A stretch of 57,276 nt of DNA from Verrucomicrobiota bacterium. GTDB lineage: Bacteria; Verrucomicrobiota; Verrucomicrobiia; Verrucomicrobiales; Akkermansiaceae. This document shows positions 1-9,192 of the stretch, piece after piece (within the stretch, counting starts at the first letter, position 1; every line of letters begins with the position of its first letter). The position numbers and the translations under genes are program-made. A model generated the notes under the pieces. That model saw only the letters and a list, made by a program, of their open reading frames with translations. It searched no databases and was not told the DNA's origin. The stretch spans positions 1 to 57,276 of the forward strand of contig JAQCFL010000003.1 in NCBI GenBank assembly GCA_027619375.1, given 5' to 3'.

Positions 1-344
1 GCCTTGTTTCACCAACTCGGGGACTTGCCAGAGCCGGAATTCACCCACAGATTCTGCTGAAGAGCCATTATTCAGGAGCGGAGGTAGATGAGACGACTGC
101 GTGTCGGAGGACCTCGATATTAAATGCTTTTACCCCCTTTCCGTTCGCGGCGTCTGGGCGGGTGGCGCCGAAGGAACGAAGTCGGGTTGACACCCTTTCA
201 ACGGCCAAAGGTGGTGAAGGATTACCGCAGTCCAAAAGCTCACCATCACGCTCTGCTTCCTTGGTGATTGCAGTCTCTCCAACCGGTTGAGCCGGGATCG
301 CCCCGCCGCCTCGTTGCCATCAGGATCACGCAACACCAAGGCTC
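1..344. other. Left edge, no supported gene
   Basis: I see no gene here that can be supported. One frame is open from base 1 to a TGA at 58-60 and could be the last 19 codons of a gene cut by the window edge, but the peptide is too short to judge. Short open frames on either strand show no recognisable domain. In the frame of the following gene, a stop lies at 288-290 and the codons between it and the first ATG encode no signal peptide. Confidence 0.4.
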
Positions 345-914
345 ATGGATCGAACGGTCTTTCAGAACTTCGCCAACATCCTGAGTTCGACCTTTCCGGC
401 GGGTGCGGGCTGGACCTTTCAATCGTCAGTGAATGAACTGTCTGACAGCAGTCTCGTCATCCACACCTACGACGTGCAAGGCACCGCCGCCCGGGTCGGC
501 GCCGACTTCCATGTGGAGTATGTTCCCCACGCCGGCGATCCCACGGTGGACGTCCACTGGATCCAGGTCGTGACCGACAATCACGCGCTTCCAGGAAACC
601 TTCACGGCACCCTCGAGAATGAAGTGGACAATCCCTTCAGCCCCGGGGGCCGTTCGCCGTACCATGACGATGGCGCCGCCGCGACGAGTCGGGAGTTCTA
701 CGATTTCCCCGGACGAACGGACACCAATCGCGCGCACGACTGGACCGCCGAATTGTTCCTCGTGACCGGACCCGCCGCCGAGGCAGGCCCCGGCAACATC
801 ATTTTTCATGGCGGCATCACCTGGGGATGGTCCAATATTCCCGAGCCTTCATTGGCGTACTTGCTTGCCATCCTCATCGTCTTCCATTCGATAGGGCGGA
901 AGCGGGTGGCGTGA
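345..914 (+). CDS. PEP-CTERM sorting-domain protein, probably 5'-truncated
   Basis: This 189-residue protein ends in a PEP-CTERM sorting signal: Ile-Pro-Glu-Pro, a hydrophobic segment (about LAYLLAILIVF) and a basic tail GRKRVA. Such tails are known to direct exported proteins to exosortase processing at the envelope of EPS-producing bacteria. The body is a generic beta-rich secreted domain with no enzymatic motif. The family normally starts with a signal peptide, yet neither the ATG at 345 nor the in-frame sequence back to the stop at 288 encodes one. The gene is therefore probably a remnant that lost its 5' end, or the frame is broken upstream. No operon partner is visible. Confidence 0.55.
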   Translation: MDRTVFQNFANILSSTFPAGAGWTFQSSVNELSDSSLVIHTYDVQGTAARVGADFHVEYVPHAGDPTVDVHWIQVVTDNHALPGNLHGTLENEVDNPFSPGGRSPYHDDGAAATSREFYDFPGRTDTNRAHDWTAELFLVTGPAAEAGPGNIIFHGGITWGWSNIPEPSLAYLLAILIVFHSIGRKRVA

Positions 915-1207
915 AGCCGCCGACCCCCTCCCCGAATCCGGCGACCAGCCCAAGGGTCACGCCTCCACCTTGATCTGCTTGCTCACCCGCATCGAACCGG
1001 TCTCGCCATTCTTGCTCCCTTTCTCTCCACCTTGCCCGGCTCACTTGGAGCGCCGTTCCCGGGGTGGTCGTCGCCCGCTGGAGCGGGTTCCTCGACCCCG
1101 CGCTAATGGCTTGGATCCCTTCGGGATGATGAGTTGCAGGCATGCCATCGTTTGTCTGGGGAATTGCCGCAAGCAGGGGACGAGGAGGGGCAAAAGACCA
1201 TCGCCAT
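915..1207. other. Intergenic, nothing recognised
   Basis: This stretch lies between two genes that converge on it. I see no domain-bearing frame, no RNA gene and no hairpin followed by a T-run. Confidence 0.4.
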
Positions 1208-2059
1208 TCACGCAACGAGCCGGGAGAGTTCGACCACTACCCCTCGGAGCCACTGCCAGTATTCCTCTTTCTGCAGGGTTTCCTCGACCGTCGCCGATGG
1301 CAGGAATCGGCGCATCTCATTCAGAAAGTCCACCCGAGCCTCATCGGTCTCCAGGTGCGCCAACCGATCGCCGAGGCTATTTCTGAACTCTTTGTCGTCC
1401 CTTCCATGATCGTGGACTTTCCTGGGGATGAGGGTTACCGGCAGTTCCACCCCGCGCTGCGTCAGCCAGGCGATGTCCCAAAGGTCGCGGTTTTTCAGCC
1501 GGTTCTCGCGGAAGGCGAGCGCAATCAATTTGTCGGCGAGGATCTCCTCCCGGCTCTCCGCTCTCAAGATCAATCCCGAGGTCCCCAGGTCCACCTCGTA
1601 GAGATTGCGCAGGGTCACCGGCCGCACGTCGTAACTCGGGAGCGCACAGATATCCAAATGGATCCGCTGCGCCGGAAGATGGCGCTGCTCCGGTCTGGTC
1701 TCGATGCGCAGCTTCCAGGTAGAAACCCGCCCCCCCGTCTGTTGCGGTTCGCTGACCCGCACCGGCAGTTCGTAGCGGGTGGACAGCCGTTCGGTCAGCA
1801 CCTCGGCGAGCCCGGCCAGATCCTCGCGGCGGAAATTGACCCCTCCGGTGAAATCCAGATCTTCACTCAGGCGCGGCGACCCGTAGCAGGCCCTCAGGCA
1901 GGTGCCGCCGATGAAGGTCAGGCCCGCCAACAAACCCGCCGCACTCATCTCGCGGAAGATGTCGTGATGCAGAAGCTCCTTCTCCACCACCGGGCGCAGC
2001 ACCGCATGATCGGTGCGTGACCGGATGGCCTCATCGACGAGTTGGTCAAACAAACTCAC
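1208..2059 (-). CDS. abiEii: AbiEii-type nucleotidyltransferase toxin
   Basis: This is the toxin half of an AbiE (type IV) toxin-antitoxin pair, a DNA polymerase beta-like nucleotidyltransferase. Characterised members are bacteriostatic and GTP-binding, and several act in abortive infection; some relatives modify tRNA. In the 283-residue protein the core motif is intact: GGT at residues 51-53 followed by YGSPRLSEDLDF, giving the metal-binding pair Asp67 and Asp69. Length is usual for the family. The start overlaps the end of the upstream antitoxin gene by 14 nt, as expected of a coupled operon. It is cytoplasmic, with no signal peptide. It lies next to the polysaccharide genes but has no functional link to them. 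Confidence 0.85.
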   Translation of the reverse strand: MSLFDQLVDEAIRSRTDHAVLRPVVEKELLHHDIFREMSAAGLLAGLTFIGGTCLRACYGSPRLSEDLDFTGGVNFRREDLAGLAEVLTERLSTRYELPVRVSEPQQTGGRVSTWKLRIETRPEQRHLPAQRIHLDICALPSYDVRPVTLRNLYEVDLGTSGLILRAESREEILADKLIALAFRENRLKNRDLWDIAWLTQRGVELPVTLIPRKVHDHGRDDKEFRNSLGDRLAHLETDEARVDFLNEMRRFLPSATVEETLQKEEYWQWLRGVVVELSRLVA

Positions 2060-2582
2060 GAAGCACCTCCTTGTCGATCAGATCCTGGCTCGGGCGGCGC
2101 GTCGTCCGCATGTCGCGCAGCGCCTGATTCACGGAAGCCCTCCAAAGATGTTTCTCGCGGTCCCAGCTCAGTTCATCCGCCACCCCGTTCGGACGCTGTG
2201 CGGTGTGCACGAACTCGATCCGCCCGTAGTCGCGGCAGTTCACCACGTGGCTCCGCCCGGAGCTCATCAGGGTGATCCAGTTGATCGGCACCTGGGAAAT
2301 CACCCCGGCCTCACTCAGGACGGTTTCCAAGCTGAGGTAATTGAACTCCCCGGCCCTCAGTCGCGCTGCGGCGTGATACAGTAAATGCTCCCGGGGATAG
2401 TCCGCCACTGGATACCAATAGACGCCCCGGCACACCCGCTTCAGCAAACCCGCCTTCGTGGCCCGGGACAGCAGGACTGCCAGCTGCCCGCAATCCGGCA
2501 CAGCCGCCGCCAAGTCCGAGGCCGAAAACACACAGTGCTCCCGATCTGCCAACCAACCGAGAACCTGCGTGAGCTGTTTCAT
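2046..2582 (-). CDS. abiEi: AbiEi-type antitoxin / autorepressor
   Basis: This is the antitoxin of the AbiE pair. Known AbiEi proteins have an N-terminal winged helix-turn-helix that represses the operon through promoter inverted repeats, and a C-terminal domain needed for antitoxicity. Here the first 60 residues read as a winged helix (DLAAAVPDCGQLAVLLSRATKAGLL), followed by the typical RGVYWYP strand. An ATG 36 nt upstream (2618) is in frame, but it sits in the centre of the palindromic operator and upstream of the predicted transcription start, so I chose the ATG at 2582 (178 aa). That leaves a leader of about 10 nt. The last 14 nt overlap the toxin gene. Confidence 0.82.
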   Translation of the reverse strand: MKQLTQVLGWLADREHCVFSASDLAAAVPDCGQLAVLLSRATKAGLLKRVCRGVYWYPVADYPREHLLYHAAARLRAGEFNYLSLETVLSEAGVISQVPINWITLMSSGRSHVVNCRDYGRIEFVHTAQRPNGVADELSWDREKHLWRASVNQALRDMRTTRRPSQDLIDKEVLREFV

Positions 2583-2596
2583 AGGCTGCACGGCCC

Positions 2597-2639
2597 AACT
2601 ATACAAAAGATTGCACATAATGCAAGATTTTGTAGAGTT
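2597..2639 (-). promoter_or_regulatory. abiE promoter overlapped by a 43-bp palindromic operator
   Basis: The 43 bp are an interrupted palindrome centred on 2618: 16 of 21 base pairs are symmetric, in arms AACT-N-TACAAAA and TTGCA-N5-TGCAA. On the minus strand, TTGCAT (2625-2620) and TATAGT (2603-2598), 16 bp apart, form a good sigma-70-type promoter inside the palindrome. Repression by AbiEi bound here would block polymerase directly, as described for other AbiE operons. That AbiEi is the protein that binds is inference. Confidence 0.75.
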
Positions 2640-2821
2640 TCATGGGTGATGTATTGGAGGTAGGGTCGGCAGGCTTCCCCTTCCTGTGGGGAGGCGAGGG
2701 GCCGGGAGAGGAACCAGATGGTTTTATTGCCATGCCGGCGGCTTGGTCGCGGAGGGATTTTTCGCTGTAGTCGGTGGCCTGGTGGTCCTCCCAGGTGCGG
2801 GGGTGGCGGACGAGGGGTTGG

Positions 2822-2855
2822 GAAGCGGGTTGCAAACCCGCTCTCCCCATTGGGG
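2822..2855 (-). terminator. Double hairpin after the sulfatase gene
   Basis: Two small hairpins abut the sulfatase stop codon (2858-2856): CCCC-ATT-GGGG at 2845-2855, then a perfect 8-bp stem AGCGGGTT/AACCCGCT with a 3-nt loop at 2824-2842. No T-run follows on the minus strand. It could be a weak terminator or a REP-like element. Confidence 0.35.
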
Positions 2856-4205
2856 CTACCGGGCGGCCTTCTTGAGTTCCTTGAAGCGGGTGCGCATTTC
2901 GGCGAGGCGGGTGGCCTGGGCGGGGTCCTTGACGAGGTCATTCTCCTCGTGGGGGTCTTTTTGGAGGTCGAAGAGTTGTTCGACCTTTTGCTCGGGCCAG
3001 TAGAAGTATTTGTAGTCCTTGCGGACGAGGGCCTCGGAGGCGGGGATGAAGGAGGCCTTGTTGAGGGTGGCGTGTTCGTAGAAGAACTCGGTGCGCCAAT
3101 CGGGGGTCTTTGCGGCGAGATAGAGGGGGGCGATGTCGCGGCCCTGCATGTTCTTGGGCTCGGGGATGCCGGCGGCGGCGAGGATGGTGGGGGCGAGGTC
3201 GACGTTGAGGGTGAAGTCGTCGTTGGTGGTGCCGTGTTTGTCCTTGGGCATGCGGGGGTCCTGGATGATGAGGGGGACGCGGATGCTTTCCTGGTGGGGA
3301 TACCACTTGTCGGCGAGGCCGTGTTCGGCGTGGTAGTATCCGTTGTCGGTGGTGAAGATGACGAGGGTGTTGTCGAGGACGCCCTGCTTCTCGAGTTCGG
3401 CGAGGACCTTGCCGCAGACCACATCGACCTCGCTGGCGAGGCGGTAGTAGTTTTTCATCATGGTCTGGAACTTTTCGGGGGTGTCGAAACGCCAGTGCCA
3501 GCGGTTGCGGCCCTCGTTCTTTTCGTCGAAGAAGTCCGGGAGGCGTTTCCAGGACTCCTCGGTGGCGTTCACGGGGACAGGGACGGTGGTGTCCTTGTAG
3601 AGGTTCATGCTCTGCGGCATGGGGAGAAACTGCAGGGGGTTGCCGTCCTCGGCGTGGGTGGCGAAGAAGGCCACGGTGAGGCAGAAGGGCTTGTCCTTCG
3701 GGCGGGTGTGGAGAAATTCGAGGGCGTCGTTCTCATTGCGCTGGGTGACGTGGATGGGCTTGCCGTTCTCGTCCTTGAACCAGTGCTTGCCGAAGTAGGA
3801 GCGGCTGTAGTCGAATTTTTCGGCGGGGATGTTGCCGTTGTGCCACTTGCCGACGTGGCCGAGGTAGTAGCCGTGGTCGCGGAGGAGGCCGGGGTAGGTT
3901 TCCTCCCAGGGGGTCTTCCAGGGCTGGAAGGCCTTGTTGCCGTGGCGCGCCATCCACTGGCCGGTGAAGAGGGAGGCGCGGCTGACGCCGCAGATGGCGG
4001 TCGTCACGCAGTTCTGGGTGAAGCGCACGGAGGATTCGGCGAGCTTGTCGAGGTGGGGGGTTTGCACGACGGGGTTTCCGGCCACCCCGAGGGTGTCGAA
4101 GCGCCAGTCGTCGGCGTAAAGGACGACGATGTTGAGGGGTTTCGCGGCGGAAGCCAGGGAGCAGAGACCGGAGAGCAGGAGGAGGTGGATGCTGAGAAGT
4201 TTCAT
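2856..4205 (-). CDS. Secreted sulfatase (Cys-type, CGVSR motif)
   Basis: This is a formylglycine-dependent sulfatase of the alkaline phosphatase superfamily that would remove sulfate esters from a glycan outside the cytoplasm. The 449-residue product starts with a signal peptide ([20 protein letters not shown]). It has the metal-binding [11 protein letters not shown] strand, the signature Cys72 in C-G-V-S-R-A-S, and the later FTTDNGYY metal motif. The third signature position is Val instead of the usual Pro or Ala. I chose ATG 4205 because the 44 upstream in-frame codons are not signal-peptide-like. The cysteine must be converted to formylglycine, and no maturase gene is in the window. It is the last gene of the strand block, 162 nt after the response regulator; substrate unknown. 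Confidence 0.85.
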   Translation of the reverse strand: MKLLSIHLLLLSGLCSLASAAKPLNIVVLYADDWRFDTLGVAGNPVVQTPHLDKLAESSVRFTQNCVTTAICGVSRASLFTGQWMARHGNKAFQPWKTPWEETYPGLLRDHGYYLGHVGKWHNGNIPAEKFDYSRSYFGKHWFKDENGKPIHVTQRNENDALEFLHTRPKDKPFCLTVAFFATHAEDGNPLQFLPMPQSMNLYKDTTVPVPVNATEESWKRLPDFFDEKNEGRNRWHWRFDTPEKFQTMMKNYYRLASEVDVVCGKVLAELEKQGVLDNTLVIFTTDNGYYHAEHGLADKWYPHQESIRVPLIIQDPRMPKDKHGTTNDDFTLNVDLAPTILAAAGIPEPKNMQGRDIAPLYLAAKTPDWRTEFFYEHATLNKASFIPASEALVRKDYKYFYWPEQKVEQLFDLQKDPHEENDLVKDPAQATRLAEMRTRFKELKKAAR

Positions 4206-4367
4206 GGGACGAGAAGGAGGATACGGGAGGGAGAGTCCTGTTAGAACGTCGAATTGGGCGTTCTTTCGCCGACGGAGCGGGAGAGGGAATCGGTCTTGAT
4301 CGGCCTGGCCGGGGGCGGGGAGGCGGAGTGGCTCCATGCTGGGAACGCGACCGAGTTCTCTCGCCCT

Positions 4368-5042
4368 TCAGATGATCCCCTCCCGTAACGCCTTGGCAAC
4401 GGCACCCGTGTTGGTGTTGACGTGGAGTTTGCAGTAGACCCTGCGCAGGTGGGTGGAGACGGTGTGGATGCTGATCTCCATATGCGCGGCGATCTCCTTT
4501 TTGAGCAGGCCGTCGGCCATGAGACGGAGGATCGCCAATTCGCGGTCGGTGAGATGGTAATCGTCGGGGCTCTCCTGGTTCTCGGAGATGGTCTCGATCC
4601 TGGCGAAGGCATCGAGGACCTTGCGGGCGACTTCCGGGGTCATCGGGGCGCCGCCGGCCATGACCTGCTTGATCGCTGCACCGATCTGGTCGATCCCGGC
4701 CGATTTCAGGACGTATCCGGAGGCCCCCGCGCAGACCGCCCGGAAGATCTTGTCGGCGTCGTCGAAGACGGTGAGGATGATGATGCGGGCGTCCGGGGCG
4801 AGCACCTTGAAGGATCCGAGCGCCTCGATGCCGTCCATCCCGGGCAGTTGCACATCGAGCAGGATCACGTCCGGGGCGGCAGTCCCCTCGAGCGCTGCGA
4901 AGGCCGCCTCGACCGAGGTGAAATTGCCGCCGCAGGTCATTCCCGCGAGGCTGTTGACGACGCGCTGGACGCCCAAGCCGAACATCACATTGTCCTCGAC
5001 GAGCCAGACATCGGTCGGTTTCTCGCTGCTTGTTGTCGTCAT
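4368..5042 (-). CDS. NarL/LuxR-family response regulator
   Basis: The 224-residue cytoplasmic protein has an N-terminal receiver domain (phosphoacceptor Asp63 in ILLDVQLPGMDG; acidic pocket in VWLVEDN) and a C-terminal LuxR helix-turn-helix (LTDRELAILRLMADGLLKKEIA through TVSTHLRRVYCKL). It is the obvious partner of the histidine kinase whose stop codon lies 4 nt upstream. An alternative ATG at 5087 would overlap the kinase gene; the start at 5042 directly precedes the receiver fold. Its position between a GH127 gene and a sulfatase gene suggests it controls the surrounding glycan genes. A candidate binding motif recurs in five intergenic regions, but that link is inference. Confidence 0.88.
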   Translation of the reverse strand: MTTTSSEKPTDVWLVEDNVMFGLGVQRVVNSLAGMTCGGNFTSVEAAFAALEGTAAPDVILLDVQLPGMDGIEALGSFKVLAPDARIIILTVFDDADKIFRAVCAGASGYVLKSAGIDQIGAAIKQVMAGGAPMTPEVARKVLDAFARIETISENQESPDDYHLTDRELAILRLMADGLLKKEIAAHMEISIHTVSTHLRRVYCKLHVNTNTGAVAKALREGII

Positions 5043-5046
5043 CAGG

Positions 5047-7062
5047 TCAGGAATTGAGGGAGGCGTCGAAGAAGACCGTCGTGCCATGGCCGGGCGCGCT
5101 TTCCAAGCGGCAAGTTCCCTTGAGGCGCTTGGCCCTCCGCTGCAGGTTGGTCAGTCCGTGGCCGGAAGTCCCGGTGGCCTGTGGATCGAAGCCCACCCCA
5201 TCGTCCCGGATCGTGAAGGCCAGACGGGTCGGGCTGATGGCGATGTGCACCTCGACTCTGGTGGCCATCGAGTGCCTCCGGATGTTGTTGAGAGCCTCCT
5301 TGAAGGCAAAGAACACGTGGCGGCGGAAGAGCAGGGACAACTGCCGGTTGCGGAATCCGGTTGGATCGATCGTCACGCTCACTTCGAGGGTCCCGACGAT
5401 CATCTCCACCGACTTGCGCAGTTTCACGACCAACTGTTGGAGTCCCAGGCTTCCCGGCTGGATCAGCCAGACGATATCCTGCATCGACTCCGCGGTCTCC
5501 TCCGCGGCCCTCTTGATGGCCTCGAAATCACTGCGCACCTGGTGGTCGATTCCGCTGTGACGGCTTCCCATCTCGCTCAACAGGACGATGCCCCCGAGGT
5601 TGCTGCCGATGTCGTCGTGCAGATCCCGCGCGATCTGCTCGCGCAACTCGGCCACGGCCCGGCGACGCACGGTTCTCTGCCTTGTCAGCATCCACACCCA
5701 GCCGAGCAGCGCCATGGCCCCCAGGCTCCCCCCGCCGACGGTCAGGGTGGTGGCGACCTGCCGCACCTTGTGGTCTCGTCGGTCCCTCAGGATGATCTGC
5801 TCCTTTTCCAGTGTTCCCCTGCGCGTGATGAGTTCGAGGTAGTCGGGAATTTCCGTCAGGCGGTGGCGGCTGGTGTAACCATCAACCACGAATTCCGGTG
5901 ACCAACGGTCCGACCCCGGCCTGTCGGTGGCATCCAAGACCCGCACCGGCTTGCCGAGCGCGACATTTTCGTCCCCGGCATAGGCCTGGACTTCAGCCAG
6001 CGCAAAGCTGTGTTGATCGACCCGCGCCCAGAGAATTTGGGCCTCGACCCTGAGGTAGCGGGCCAGCTTCCCCTCGCATTGCATCACGAACGGGCTTCCC
6101 CACGGATAGCCCAGCACGGTCGAGGTGTCCTCGCCGTGCCAAACCACGTTCTCGAACCCGGGATCGGCCGAAAGTTCTATTGCCAGTTTCTTGGGAAAGC
6201 CCCGCCCCCCCACCACCTCATCGTCGTCCGACTCCGCCTGAAGCAGCCGGATCTCGTCGATCCTGAACTCCCGACCGAGGTCGATTACCAGCCATTTGCC
6301 GCTCATCTCTTGCTCGGATAGCGCGCTCAGATAGCCGTTCGTTGGACTCGGCTCCACGGTGACCGGCATCCCCAAGGTGCTCTGACCATCATTGATTCGG
6401 TCGAGCGCCCAATTGGGATACAACTCCAGCTGGTTCGATGCCGTGACACCCGTGAAGGTGGCCCAGGTCGCCACGTTCCGGTTCCCCGACAGCACCATCA
6501 ACTCCTCCATCGCCCACATGAACCCCTCCTTCGAGGGGGCGTGCTTGGTGGTGGTGAACCGCACATAGCGCCCCGCCGTCCCGGCGAGTCGGAAGACCAT
6601 CGGGTAACGCCCCGGGTTGGCCACATCCGCGGCGGTGCGGTCCACCACCAGGACCGCATCTTTCATCCCGGCATTCTCGGCCACCTCGATCTTGAAACGC
6701 AGCGGAAACCCGTAACCCTCCCCGGCCGTTTCGATGGTCGGGATATGGACCGGCATCGCCACGATGCAGTCGATCGGGGAACTCGTCCCGAGGTCGATCT
6801 GCACCCAGTTTTCCTCCTGCTGGTCGAAAATGGTGCCGCTGTGAAACCCATAGCGGGACCCGCTCGGGCCGTTGCGCAGGACGGGCAGGCCCTCCAAGTC
6901 GCCGGCCAACCGCTCCAATCGCCGTTCAGTATCCCGCACCTCCCAGCTGAACAACCGCGCCAGGCGTTCCCCCACGCTCAGGTGGTCCGGGGCTTGCGCC
7001 GCGAGATCTCCGGCCGTCCCCACCGCCAAGACAGCCAGAAACAGTGTCCGTATCGCCGACAT
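5047..7062 (-). CDS. Histidine kinase with tandem discoidin-like extracytoplasmic sensor domains
   Basis: This membrane sensor kinase has 671 residues. In order: a signal peptide (MSAIRTLFLAVLAVG); two galactose-binding-like beta-sandwiches at about 65-190 and 195-360, each with the F5/8-type strand (VQIDLG, LVIDLG); a third partial repeat starting NVALGKPV; one transmembrane helix at about 437-458; and a HisKA_3 dimerisation domain with phosphoacceptor His482 in ARDLHDDIG. An HATPase_c domain follows (FKEALNNIRRHS, DDGVGFD, GHGLTNLQRRA). Discoidin folds commonly bind sugars, so the kinase may sense a glycan directly. It lies just downstream of a GH127 gene. An in-frame ATG at 7122 is possible, but the signal peptide fits ATG 7062 better. 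Confidence 0.85.
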   Translation of the reverse strand: MSAIRTLFLAVLAVGTAGDLAAQAPDHLSVGERLARLFSWEVRDTERRLERLAGDLEGLPVLRNGPSGSRYGFHSGTIFDQQEENWVQIDLGTSSPIDCIVAMPVHIPTIETAGEGYGFPLRFKIEVAENAGMKDAVLVVDRTAADVANPGRYPMVFRLAGTAGRYVRFTTTKHAPSKEGFMWAMEELMVLSGNRNVATWATFTGVTASNQLELYPNWALDRINDGQSTLGMPVTVEPSPTNGYLSALSEQEMSGKWLVIDLGREFRIDEIRLLQAESDDDEVVGGRGFPKKLAIELSADPGFENVVWHGEDTSTVLGYPWGSPFVMQCEGKLARYLRVEAQILWARVDQHSFALAEVQAYAGDENVALGKPVRVLDATDRPGSDRWSPEFVVDGYTSRHRLTEIPDYLELITRRGTLEKEQIILRDRRDHKVRQVATTLTVGGGSLGAMALLGWVWMLTRQRTVRRRAVAELREQIARDLHDDIGSNLGGIVLLSEMGSRHSGIDHQVRSDFEAIKRAAEETAESMQDIVWLIQPGSLGLQQLVVKLRKSVEMIVGTLEVSVTIDPTGFRNRQLSLLFRRHVFFAFKEALNNIRRHSMATRVEVHIAISPTRLAFTIRDDGVGFDPQATGTSGHGLTNLQRRAKRLKGTCRLESAPGHGTTVFFDASLNS

Positions 7063-7140
7063 GCGGCGAGAGACTGAGACCTCGCAGCATTCCCGGGAGT
7101 GGCAGCGGGCTTCTTGCTTCATGAGCCATGTGGCGGCCGG

Positions 7141-9183
7141 CTACTCCTTGATCCAGACCGTCATCGGGCCCTTCTCGCGGTTGCACCAGGCGTAATAGGG
7201 GATGGCGGTCAGCTTGAGGGGGGTGTTCTTCCCGTCTGTTCCGGTGGCGCGGATCACGTTGACGCCGCCGAGGAGGTTCGGTTTGAAGTCGGTGGTCAGT
7301 GCGCCCTTGGGGGGGAGGGAAATCTGGAAGAGGTCCAGGTCGGGGTTGTCCACCCCTTCCAGGCAGTAAACGAGCGGACCGCGCATGAGGGCGACTTTGC
7401 CCGCGTCCTCCTCGACGAGCTTGTGGGCGAGGACGCGGCGGACGGGCATGGGGAGTTCGAGTTCGAGGACATCGCCGGCCTTCCAGGTGCGCTTGAGATG
7501 CACGTATCCGTCGGCGGCGGGGGAGGCCTCGGTGGACTTGCCGTTGAGGGTCAGGGTGACGGGGGGCGTGGCGGCGTTCTCGAAGCGGTAGAGGTCGCTG
7601 GGGACGGGTTTGCCGGTGGCCCACCCGGGGATGCGGAGGTTGAGGGCGAAGGCGGGCTGGGATCCGGGAGTGACCTCGATGCGGACCTTGCCGGAGAGGG
7701 GGTAGTCGGTCTGCGTTCGGAGCACGACCGGGTCGCTGTCCGTCATTGGGATGTTAGAGGTCCCCTGGAGGTAAAGGTTCACGAAGACCTCGTCCTTCGT
7801 TTGGGCGTAGGCGAGTCCGCCGATTTGCGGAAAGATGCGGGCGATGTTGGTGGGGCAGCAGGACAGGCCGATCCACGAGCTGCGGTGTCCGCCGGATTTG
7901 CTGGCGAGGGGATTTTGATAGAAGAAGGCATCTCCCGCGAGGGACATTGTTGAGAGCATTGCGTTGTAGAGGGTGAGCTCCATCACGTCGGCGTATTTGG
8001 CCTGCGCGGTGAGGAGGGTCATGCGGTGCTGCCAGAGGACGTTCGCGATGGCGGCGCAGGATTCGCAGTAGGCGGACTGGTTGGGGAGCTTGTAGGGGAC
8101 GCCAAACCCCTCGTCGCCGAACTCGGCCGTGCCGATGCCGCCGGTCACGTACAGCTTGCTGGTCATGACATCCTTCGAGAGGGCCTCGGCGGCGGCGGCG
8201 TAGTCCGGGGCGTCGGAGAAGCGGGCCATGTCGGCCATGGCGGAATAGACGTAGCCGGCCCGCACGGCGTGTCCCTTGGCATCTCGCTGCTCGGTCAGCG
8301 GCAGGTGGTCCTGCATGCGGCCGTTGCGCATGCTGATGCGGGCGAGCCGGATCTGGCGGCGCTGCTCGTCGTCGAGCTTGCCCGGGGGGACGACCGGTGG
8401 GACCACGGTGGCGGGGTCGAACGGCTTGCGCTCGCTGCCGTGGGCATGTCCGCGCTCGTCGAGGAAGAACCGGGACAGCTGCAGGTAGCGTTTCTCGCCG
8501 GTTTCGCGGTAGAGCTTGACGAGGGCCAGCTCGATTTCCTCGTGACCGGGAACGTCGTAGCGTTTGTCCGGTCCGAAGGTGCGGTCGATATGGTCGGCGA
8601 AGCGCCGGGCCGAGTCGAGGACCTTGGTCTCCCCGGTGAGCTGGTGGTGGGCGACGGCCATTTCGAAGTAGTGACCCGCGTTGTAGAGCTCGTGCCGGAG
8701 GCGGAGGTTCCGCCACTTTTGATCCGGCTCCTTGACGATGAAATAGGTGACGAGGTATCCGTCCTCCTGCTGGGCGGCGAGGATGCGGTCGAGGATGTCG
8801 TCCACCCGCTTGCGCAGGGCGGGGTCCTCGAAGTGCTGAAGCGAGAGGAGGGCGCCCTCGAGGGCCTTGTAGAGATCGGAGTCGAAGGCGTGGTGCCCGC
8901 GCAGTTCGCCATCGAAGGTTCCGGCGGCCTTGTCGAAGTTGGTGATGTGGCCGTCCTTGTCGAGTTCGTCGAGGGCGTGGGGGATGGTCACCTGGTGCTG
9001 GGTCTTGAGACGGGGGCCCCAGAATCCGCCCTCCATCGCGACCTGCTCATGGGTCACCTCGGTGAGGCCGTGGGTCGGGGTGATCCAGGCCGAGGCGGGG
9101 GAGGGCAGGAAGCCGAGCGCGGCGGCGAGGGTCGCACCGACGCAGCGCCGACGGGCGGGGGTGGAGTGGGAGGTGGTCTTCAT
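7141..9183 (-). CDS. GH127 beta-L-arabinofuranosidase, secreted
   Basis: Family GH127 enzymes remove terminal beta-L-arabinofuranose with a zinc-bound cysteine nucleophile. The 680-residue protein has an export signal (RRRCVGATLAAALGFLPSPASA) and the (alpha/alpha)6 barrel. Residues aligning with the characterised Bifidobacterium HypBA1 are all present: acid/base Glu358 in GDEGFG, zinc ligands Glu374 and Cys376 in YCESC, and Cys442-Cys443 in SCCPTN, the first being the likely nucleophile. It ends with the usual beta domain (RGPLVYC) and, unlike the two other GH127 proteins in the window, has no extra C-terminal module. It lies 9 nt downstream of the DUF6288-type gene, so the two are probably co-transcribed. 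Confidence 0.9.
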   Translation of the reverse strand: MKTTSHSTPARRRCVGATLAAALGFLPSPASAWITPTHGLTEVTHEQVAMEGGFWGPRLKTQHQVTIPHALDELDKDGHITNFDKAAGTFDGELRGHHAFDSDLYKALEGALLSLQHFEDPALRKRVDDILDRILAAQQEDGYLVTYFIVKEPDQKWRNLRLRHELYNAGHYFEMAVAHHQLTGETKVLDSARRFADHIDRTFGPDKRYDVPGHEEIELALVKLYRETGEKRYLQLSRFFLDERGHAHGSERKPFDPATVVPPVVPPGKLDDEQRRQIRLARISMRNGRMQDHLPLTEQRDAKGHAVRAGYVYSAMADMARFSDAPDYAAAAEALSKDVMTSKLYVTGGIGTAEFGDEGFGVPYKLPNQSAYCESCAAIANVLWQHRMTLLTAQAKYADVMELTLYNAMLSTMSLAGDAFFYQNPLASKSGGHRSSWIGLSCCPTNIARIFPQIGGLAYAQTKDEVFVNLYLQGTSNIPMTDSDPVVLRTQTDYPLSGKVRIEVTPGSQPAFALNLRIPGWATGKPVPSDLYRFENAATPPVTLTLNGKSTEASPAADGYVHLKRTWKAGDVLELELPMPVRRVLAHKLVEEDAGKVALMRGPLVYCLEGVDNPDLDLFQISLPPKGALTTDFKPNLLGGVNVIRATGTDGKNTPLKLTAIPYYAWCNREKGPMTVWIKE

Positions 9184-9192
9184 GGATGATGG

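Noticed and set aside
1142-2020. Open frame antisense to the AbiEii toxin
   Set aside because: The toxin strand carries intact nucleotidyltransferase motifs, while this frame shows none.
2599-2850. Short minus-strand frame containing RTWEDHQATDYSEKSLRD
   Set aside because: The peptide looks protein-like, but it overlaps the abiE operator, has no recognised family and is mostly low-complexity at both ends.
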